Shown here: positions 6,611 through 11,151 of the stretch, in pieces | Layout: every line of letters starts with the position of its first letter | Numbering within the stretch: the stretch's first letter is position 1 | From: Candidatus Rhabdochlamydia sp. | GTDB taxonomy: Bacteria; Chlamydiota; Chlamydiia; Chlamydiales; Rhabdochlamydiaceae | Length of the DNA: 11,151 nt | Direction: 5' to 3' | Assembly (NCBI GenBank): GCA_030043815.1 | Contig: JASHWX010000130.1 | Location: 1-11,151, forward strand | Program-made: the position numbers and the translations under genes | The notes under the pieces: generated by a model | What the model saw: only the letters and a program-made list of their open reading frames with translations | Databases searched by the model: none | What the model was told of the DNA's origin: nothing

Positions 6611-8258
6611 TCTTCTCGATGATTTGGTGAAAATTCTTAAAAAGAAACGCCCTCCTGACGCTTCAGCAGCGCCTATCAAGCCCCAAGCGCCCAAAAGTTT
6701 AGGCGATCCTGAGGAAATCGCTCACCGGTTCGGCCTGCCCTTTTCCCAAGATCTCTCCGAATTCCCATATGTCAAAGAGAAGATCACGCCGCTGCCTTAT
6801 TCCTTTGCGAAAGGCCGCCTCATGCTCCCCTTGAATGAGGAAGATGGCGCTCTCCTTGTCGCCATGAAAGAGCCCTTTGATCTTGAGTCTATCGAAGAAA
6901 TACGCTGCCTCACCCACCGCGCCGTGCGCACCCTGCTCGCACCTAAACTTGCCTTAGAAGAGGCCATCGAAAAGTGCTACCACCAAAAAGAGAATGAAGC
7001 ATCGGAATACATCGCAAGCCTTCAGGCCGAAAGTCCAGTCGCTGAGTCCGAAGAGGAAGGATACGATCTTCTCGAAAAGAATGCAGAGTCGCCTGTGATC
7101 CGCATGCTCAACGTCATGCTCGCAGAAGCGATCCAGCAAGGCGCATCGGACATCCATTTCGAGCCGATGGAAATCGGCCTTGGCGTCCGCTACCGGATCG
7201 ACGGCGTCCTTCAGCAAAGGCACGCTCCTCCCAAAGAATTTCAATCGCAGCTCGTTACGCGCATCAAAGTGATGGCCCGCCTCGATATCGCCGAACACCG
7301 CCTTCCTCAAGACGGGCGCATCAAGCTCAACATGGGCGGCCGCCAGATCGACTTTCGCGTCAGCACCGTCCCGGTCGTTTTCGGCGAGCGGATCGTGCTC
7401 CGCATCCTCGACAAAGGCAATGTCCTTCTCGGATTAAATAAGATCGGCATGCGCCCTCCTATGCTTGCTTTATTTTCGAAATTGATCAATTTGAGCGAGG
7501 GGATTGTCCTCGTCACAGGCCCCACCGGAAGCGGGAAAACCACCACCCTTTACAGCGCGCTCTCTGAGATCAACAACTCGGAGATGAACATCATGACGAT
7601 CGAAGACCCTGTCGAATACAAGCTCCAGGGAATGGCCCAGATCGGCATCAATCCGAAAATCCATCTCAGCTTCGCAACCGGTCTGCGCCATATCCTGCGC
7701 CAAGACCCTGATGTGATCATGATCGGAGAGATCCGCGATAAAGAGACGGCCGAGATCGCCATCCAAGCCTCTCTTACCGGCCACCTCGTCTTGAGCACGC
7801 TCCACACCAACGATGCCCCATCCGCTCTCACCCGCCTCGTCGATATGGGGATCGAACCTTATTTGCTCACATCGTCTGTCGTCGGCATTCTCGCTCAGCG
7901 GTTAGTGCGGCTCATCTGTCCCTTTTGCCGCGTAAACTATACCCCCTCTGATCAAGAGCTCAAAGAACTCGGTGTTTCCCGCGATGCTTTAAAGAGCGAT
8001 CAACTGTGCAAAGGGCAAGGTTGCGCGCATTGCTTTGGCTCGGGCTTCAAGGGACGGCACGGCATTTACGAACTCATGCCTGTCACTTCCGCGATCAAGC
8101 AGCAGTTGCTTAAGACCCCCGATGCATTGGAGCTCCAGAAAGCCGCTTTTGCCGCTGGAATGGCCCACTTAAGGCAAGAAGGGGCCCTGCTTGCTATTGA
8201 AGGATTGACAGCGACAAGCGAAGTGCTCCGCGTGACTCGCGGCTGTGAAGAGATGTGA
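6603..8258 (+). CDS. gspE: Type II secretion system assembly ATPase GspE
   Basis: GspE is the cytoplasmic hexameric ATPase that powers pseudopilus assembly. From ATG 6603 the product is 551 residues, normal for the family. An N-terminal T2SSE domain (about 40-135) is followed by the catalytic core: SDIHFEP, RYRIDGVL and RLPQDGRI, Walker A GPTGSGKTT at 306-314 (Lys312), Asp box IMTIEDPVEY, and Walker B with IMIGEIRD (Glu376) and the His box LSTLHTND. A tetracysteine zinc site is complete: Cys439, Cys442, Cys474, Cys477 (with a further Cys469). The zinc site is typical of GspE and PilB but missing from some relatives. The frame extends upstream to 6531, but that stretch lies inside gspD; ATG 6603 has GGGA six nt upstream, and its protein starts like other GspE N-termini. 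It overlaps the gspD stop by 8 nt. All catalytic residues are present, so it should be active. Confidence 0.96.
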   Translation: MSNLLDDLVKILKKKRPPDASAAPIKPQAPKSLGDPEEIAHRFGLPFSQDLSEFPYVKEKITPLPYSFAKGRLMLPLNEEDGALLVAMKEPFDLESIEEIRCLTHRAVRTLLAPKLALEEAIEKCYHQKENEASEYIASLQAESPVAESEEEGYDLLEKNAESPVIRMLNVMLAEAIQQGASDIHFEPMEIGLGVRYRIDGVLQQRHAPPKEFQSQLVTRIKVMARLDIAEHRLPQDGRIKLNMGGRQIDFRVSTVPVVFGERIVLRILDKGNVLLGLNKIGMRPPMLALFSKLINLSEGIVLVTGPTGSGKTTTLYSALSEINNSEMNIMTIEDPVEYKLQGMAQIGINPKIHLSFATGLRHILRQDPDVIMIGEIRDKETAEIAIQASLTGHLVLSTLHTNDAPSALTRLVDMGIEPYLLTSSVVGILAQRLVRLICPFCRVNYTPSDQELKELGVSRDALKSDQLCKGQGCAHCFGSGFKGRHGIYELMPVTSAIKQQLLKTPDALELQKAAFAAGMAHLRQEGALLAIEGLTATSEVLRVTRGCEEM

Positions 8259-8265
8259 GGATTCC

Positions 8266-9447
8266 ATGCCGCTATACCGCTACCAAGCAGTCAGTGAAAG
8301 TGGAAAATCGATCAAAGGGGTGATCGATGCCGACTCTCTTCTCGTCGCAAAAGAGCGCCTCCGCAAGCAGCAAGTCCTCGTCACCACCATCCTTTTGCTG
8401 CAAAGCAAAGAAGACCAAATTTCTCTTCCAAAACCCCTGCTCATGGCATTCACGCGCGAGCTTGCCCAGCTGCTCAAAGCTGGGCTCCCTCTCTACGAAA
8501 GCCTCCTCACCATCGAAGAGAAATACCGCAAGCACAGATCCCATCCCCTTTTTCTCGATCTCTGCGACCACCTCAAAAGCGGTTCCTCCTTTTCAAGTGC
8601 ATTGAAACGGTACCCGGCCACCTTTGACCGCATCTATCTCTCCATGGTCCAAGTCGCCGAGCAAAGCGGAAATATCGGTCCTGTTTTCGAACAGCTCTCC
8701 CAACTGATCGCCCGCCAGCAAAAGCTGAAGAAGCAACTTTCCTCTGCCCTCATCTACCCTTCATTTCTCGCCCTCTTTTGCCTCTTCGCTGTCTGCGGCT
8801 TGCTCTTCTTTGTCGTCCCCTCGATGAAAGAAATGTTCGAAGGCAGAGCTCTTCATCCCATCACAGCCGCCGTCATTGCTGTCAGCAATGCGGCCAATGC
8901 CCACTTCACATTGCTGCTCGTTTTTTTCAGCGCCCTGGTCCTCTCGCTCGTTTTTGCTCTACGCACCCCTCGCGGCAAAGTCTTTATCTATGAAATGTCA
9001 TTAAAACTTCCCATAGCCAAAACTCTCATCCTCCATTCTGCCCTCGTACGCCTCTGCCGATCGCTTTCGATGCTCCTTGGTGGAGGCGTTCCCCTGTTAG
9101 ATGCGCTTGCCCTCTCCCGCAATGTCGTGAAAAGCCCCCTCATTGAAACAGCGATTGCTTCCGCAGAAAAAAAAGTGGCCCAAGGAGAACGCTTAAGCGC
9201 CGCCTTTAAAGACGCTGCTCTTCCTCCCCTCGTCCTCCGCATGCTCGCTCTATCGGAAGAGACAGGAAAAATGAACGAAGCGTTCTTTCACCTCTCAGAA
9301 ATCTACGAAGAAGAAATGGAAAAACACCTGTCTCAACTCACGACCTTTCTTCAGCCCGCCCTACTGATCACTTTAGGCGCTGTCGTCGGACTCGTCGTCC
9401 TCTCGATCCTGCTTCCGCTAACCGACGTCAGCTCATTTACATCATAA
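8266..9447 (+). CDS. gspF: Type II secretion system inner-membrane platform protein GspF
   Basis: GspF is the polytopic core of the inner-membrane assembly platform, contacting GspE and feeding pseudopilin subunits. The 393-residue product has the family's usual length and layout: N-terminal segment YRYQAVSESGKSIKGVIDA, a first T2SSF domain (about 58-185, LLKAGLPLYESL at 69-80), membrane helices at about 165-187 and 212-231, a second T2SSF domain (about 255-383, LLGGGVPLLDAL at 270-281) and a last helix at 363-385. The paired domains show the usual internal duplication. I chose ATG 8266 over the upstream in-frame GTG at 8245 because GAGG (8257-8260, overlapping the gspE stop) lies five nt before it and the product then begins at the conserved MPLYRY. 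Only 7 nt separate it from gspE. Confidence 0.95.
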   Translation: MPLYRYQAVSESGKSIKGVIDADSLLVAKERLRKQQVLVTTILLLQSKEDQISLPKPLLMAFTRELAQLLKAGLPLYESLLTIEEKYRKHRSHPLFLDLCDHLKSGSSFSSALKRYPATFDRIYLSMVQVAEQSGNIGPVFEQLSQLIARQQKLKKQLSSALIYPSFLALFCLFAVCGLLFFVVPSMKEMFEGRALHPITAAVIAVSNAANAHFTLLLVFFSALVLSLVFALRTPRGKVFIYEMSLKLPIAKTLILHSALVRLCRSLSMLLGGGVPLLDALALSRNVVKSPLIETAIASAEKKVAQGERLSAAFKDAALPPLVLRMLALSEETGKMNEAFFHLSEIYEEEMEKHLSQLTTFLQPALLITLGAVVGLVVLSILLPLTDVSSFTS

Positions 9448-9461
9448 CCAAGGAGAATCTT

Positions 9462-9839
9462 ATGCAAAAAAAAAGAGCCCTGACCCTTCTCGAAATCATG
9501 ATCGTGATCGTCCTGATCGGAATCATCGGCAGCGTGATCGGCGTCAACATGAAAGGCAGCCTCGATAAAGGCAAAGCCTTCAAAACAAAGCAAGCCATGC
9601 AGCAGATCGAGGACATCTTGATGCTCCAAGTGGCCCAAGGAGCCACGATCGATGAGGTTGTTGGAGATCCCGAAGGATACCTTAGAGATTCGGGTATGGT
9701 CAAAGACCCTGCAACATTCATTAATGATGGGTGGGATCAGCGCTTCGATATACGCCGTGATGGAAGATCAAATGATAAGATCATAGTCAGTTCGGAAAGA
9801 CTCGATGCCTATGAAGCAAAGAAAACTCGCAAGAAATAA
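9462..9839 (+). CDS. gspG: GspG-like major pseudopilin with Ala at the -1 cleavage position
   Basis: This 125-residue prepilin-like protein is probably the major subunit of the periplasmic pseudopilus. A short basic leader MQKKRA precedes LTLLEIMIVIVLIGIIG; Glu11 would be Glu+5 after cleavage between Ala6 and Leu7, and residues 7-29 form the hydrophobic assembly helix. Canonical prepilins have Gly-Phe at this junction; here it is Ala-Leu. The segment DGWDQRFDIRRDG corresponds to the DPWG-NPY-Y region of GspG, supporting G over other pseudopilins. The C-terminus (SSERLDAYEAKKTRKK) lacks the acidic calcium-binding loop of typical GspG and is strongly basic. There are no cysteines. The start is certain: AAGGAG at 9450-9455, six nt before ATG, 14 nt after gspF. 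The 3' end overlaps the next gene by 35 nt. Confidence 0.88.
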   Translation: MQKKRALTLLEIMIVIVLIGIIGSVIGVNMKGSLDKGKAFKTKQAMQQIEDILMLQVAQGATIDEVVGDPEGYLRDSGMVKDPATFINDGWDQRFDIRRDGRSNDKIIVSSERLDAYEAKKTRKK

Positions 9840-10341
9840 ACACCCCTTCACCCTTCTCGAAATGATGGTCGCGCTGGTGATCTTAGCTCTCATCAGCGCA
9901 TTTACCGGCATGCAGTTTAAGAAGCTGCTGGACAACCATCGTTTCGAAAGCCAAGTGACAGATTTATTCCTCGCGCTTCAAGAAGCTCAGCTCGTCGCGT
10001 CCACCTACCAGACAGACCTTTCACTCGATATTTTTTCTAAAGATGGCATCCTCCAATATAAGTTTACTACCGATGAGCCGCTCTCATCCAAAAAGTTCAA
10101 CCAAAATGAAGTCAAACTGGAGCACGTCCGCTCGATTGCCTTTGAACAAGCCAAAGCGGCAAAATTGCACTTTGATATATTTTCAGGGGGAAGGATCGAG
10201 CCTAGAGGCGTTTTGACTTTTTTTCAAAATTCGGATAAAGCCCTTTGGTTTGATCTTCAACGCGGCACGCTTCCGATTTTTGCCTCGTCGAAGCCGAATC
10301 AAGTGAATCAAAAGGTTCCTGTCAAACCTAAGGAAAAATGA
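9805..10341 (+). CDS. gspH: Minor pseudopilin, GspH-like, with Pro at the -1 cleavage position
   Basis: The 178-residue product has a basic leader (residues 1-13) followed by PFTLLEMMVALVILALISA. Glu19 is Glu+5 if cleavage falls between Pro14 and Phe15, and the hydrophobic helix spans 15-33. The longer soluble domain (about 38-165, with FESQVTDLFLALQEAQLVAS reminiscent of GspH/FimT helices) and its place after gspG fit the minor pseudopilin GspH; GspI or GspJ cannot be excluded. The residue before Phe is Pro rather than Gly, unusual for a peptidase substrate. The C-terminus is Lys/Pro-rich (VKPKEK). Starts ATG 9805 and ATG 9811 are both possible; GGAAAG at 9794-9799 favours 9805. The gene overlaps gspG by 35 nt, and its stop overlaps the next start as ATGA. 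Confidence 0.82.
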   Translation: MPMKQRKLARNKHPFTLLEMMVALVILALISAFTGMQFKKLLDNHRFESQVTDLFLALQEAQLVASTYQTDLSLDIFSKDGILQYKFTTDEPLSSKKFNQNEVKLEHVRSIAFEQAKAAKLHFDIFSGGRIEPRGVLTFFQNSDKALWFDLQRGTLPIFASSKPNQVNQKVPVKPKEK

Positions 10342-10850
10342 AATATTTATTGATTCTGTTAATGGTATTTGTTGCAACAAACCGAGGTGATGCGATGCAA
10401 TTAACCAGCCCAGCATTTAAAGAAGGAGGGAAGATCCCTTCAAAGTATACCTGTCAGGGCAAGAACATCAATCCTGAGCTTCAAATCAGCAAAGTCCCTT
10501 CCGGCGCTCAATCTTTGGTACTGATCATGGACGATCCTGACGTTCCAGAATTTGTCCGCAAAGACAAAATGTGGGACCATTGGGTCGTGTTCAACATTCC
10601 CCCATCGACTGCGGATATCCCTGAAAACACTCAACCTTCCGGCACGCCTGGAAAGAACTCAGGCGGCGGACTGACCTATCAAGGTCCATGCCCTCCTGAT
10701 CGGGAACACCGCTATTTTATCAAACTCTACGCTTTAGACACCGAGCTCAAACTCCCGCAAGGCGCATCAAAGAAAGACGTCGAAAAAGCCATGCAAGGGC
10801 ACATCATTGCGCAAACTCAACTGATGGGCAGATACGAAAAGCATCATTAA
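10338..10850 (+). CDS. PEBP (YbhB/YbcL, Raf-kinase-inhibitor-like) family protein, probably exported
   Basis: The product is 170 residues from ATG 10338. It has a hydrophobic N-terminus (3-13) ending GDA19, which looks like a Sec signal peptide. The mature part begins MQLTSPAF and is a full PEBP fold: MDDPDVP at 64-70, WDHWVVFNIPP at 79-89 (His81), GGGLTYQGPCPP at 109-120 and HRYFIKLYALD at 124-134, which together line the anion-binding pocket. The biochemical role of bacterial PEBP proteins is poorly defined; E. coli has a cytosolic (YbhB) and an exported (YbcL) member. The start overlaps the previous stop (ATGA), with AAGGA only 3 nt away. A second start at Met20 (10395) has a much better ribosome site, so a cytosolic 151-residue form is also possible. 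It is the only operon member with no known link to type II secretion; it might be a substrate. Confidence 0.92.
   Translation: MKYLLILLMVFVATNRGDAMQLTSPAFKEGGKIPSKYTCQGKNINPELQISKVPSGAQSLVLIMDDPDVPEFVRKDKMWDHWVVFNIPPSTADIPENTQPSGTPGKNSGGGLTYQGPCPPDREHRYFIKLYALDTELKLPQGASKKDVEKAMQGHIIAQTQLMGRYEKHH
10384..10391 (+). promoter_or_regulatory. Internal ribosome binding site before Met20 of the PEBP gene
   Basis: GAGGTGAT matches eight consecutive bases of the ideal Shine-Dalgarno sequence. Seven nt separate the GAGG core from an in-frame ATG at 10395, exactly where the predicted mature protein begins. It may create a second, leaderless product, or be the only real start, in which case the upstream codons would be untranslated. 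Confidence 0.5.
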
Positions 10851-10864
10851 CAAAGAGGTAATAG

Positions 10865-11151
10865 ATGGAAAACGCGATGTGGATGGCCAGCATTTTTGGC
10901 CCGTTTTTGATCATTGTAAGTCTGTGGATCTTGTTTTATCGAGAAAACACCATGAAATTCATGGCCTCTTGCAGAAATACTCCTGGAGTTTTCTGCTTGT
11001 GGGGCATCATGAATTTGCTCATCGGGCTTACAATATTGAGCATCTACAATTTGTGGGCGTGGGACTTGACCTTGCTTGTGACTCTTTTCGGCTGGCTTCA
11101 ATTGGTCCGCGGTCTATTGGCGCTCTTTTTACCCCAAGCGATCATCAAAAT
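10865..11151 (+). CDS. Small integral membrane protein, 3'-truncated by window
   Basis: The frame is open from ATG 10865 to the window end (95 complete codons). GAGG at 10855-10858 lies six nt before the start, and only 14 nt separate it from the PEBP stop, so it continues the operon. Hydrophobic helices fall at about residues 8-25, 42-61 and 67-89, with short polar loops (YRENTMKFMASCRNTP between the first two). Trp is frequent. I recognise no family. It has no prepilin, GspL or GspM features, so nothing ties it to secretion beyond position. Its full length and C-terminus are unknown. Confidence 0.75.
   Translation, partial: MENAMWMASIFGPFLIIVSLWILFYRENTMKFMASCRNTPGVFCLWGIMNLLIGLTILSIYNLWAWDLTLLVTLFGWLQLVRGLLALFLPQAIIK

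Noticed and set aside
8245..8265. An upstream GTG start for gspF
   Set aside because: It would overlap gspE by 14 nt and add seven atypical residues. ATG 8266 has GAGG at ideal spacing and begins with the conserved MPLYRY.
9483..9865. A shared short DNA repeat (ACCCTTCTCGAAAT) in the two pseudopilin genes
   Set aside because: It simply encodes the common TLLE part of the prepilin motif in both genes and needs no further explanation.
1..11151. CRISPR array, tRNA, rRNA, insertion sequence or phage attachment site
   Set aside because: I saw no regularly spaced repeats, no tRNA cloverleaf or rRNA core sequence, no transposase or integrase frame and no flanking direct repeats. Nearly all bases are in genes or short gaps.

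Overview
The window looks like a chromosomal segment of a Gram-negative bacterium, most likely an environmental chlamydia (Parachlamydiales-type). It holds a compact gene run: unknown membrane-anchored protein, GspD, GspE, GspF, GspG-like, GspH-like. This matches, as I remember it, the chlamydial block CT573-CT572-CT571-CT570-CT569-CT568. The lineage call is inference from gene order and protein features; no rRNA or other marker is present. Base composition is roughly half G+C (estimated by eye), which is high for most known chlamydiae.

Layout. (1) 1-1709, plus strand: the 3' part of a P1B-3 (CopB-type, CPH motif) heavy-metal ATPase whose start lies left of the window. (2) 1713-2549, plus: a good sigma70-like promoter and a membrane-anchored, helical, TPR-like protein of unknown function. 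(3) 2540-2929, minus: a small three-helix membrane protein, AT-richer than its surroundings, convergent with and overlapping gene 2 by 10 nt, with a strong hairpin at the junction. (4) 2930-3056: an AT-rich divergent intergenic region with a convincing minus-strand promoter and a weaker plus-strand candidate. (5) 3057-11151, plus: one tightly packed run of eight genes (gaps of at most 14 nt, several stop/start overlaps), presumably one operon: unknown bitopic protein, gspD secretin, gspE ATPase, gspF inner-membrane platform, gspG-like major pseudopilin, gspH-like minor pseudopilin, a PEBP (YbhB/YbcL) family protein, and the start of a small membrane protein cut by the window end.

How the genes fit together. 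GspE would drive assembly of a GspG/GspH pseudopilus through the GspF platform, pushing substrates through the GspD outer-membrane channel. The first operon gene has the topology expected of an inner-membrane/periplasmic connector and could stand in for GspC, but this is unproven. No GspI-N and no prepilin peptidase are encoded here, and neither pseudopilin has the usual glycine before the cleavage site.

The points most worth a second look are the two pseudopilins without a -1 glycine, the PEBP gene with two well-supported starts (with and without a signal peptide), the start-stop ATG-TGT-TAA overlapping the first operon gene's GTG start, the helical N-terminal extension of GspD, and the HP-to-HL change in the metal ATPase.
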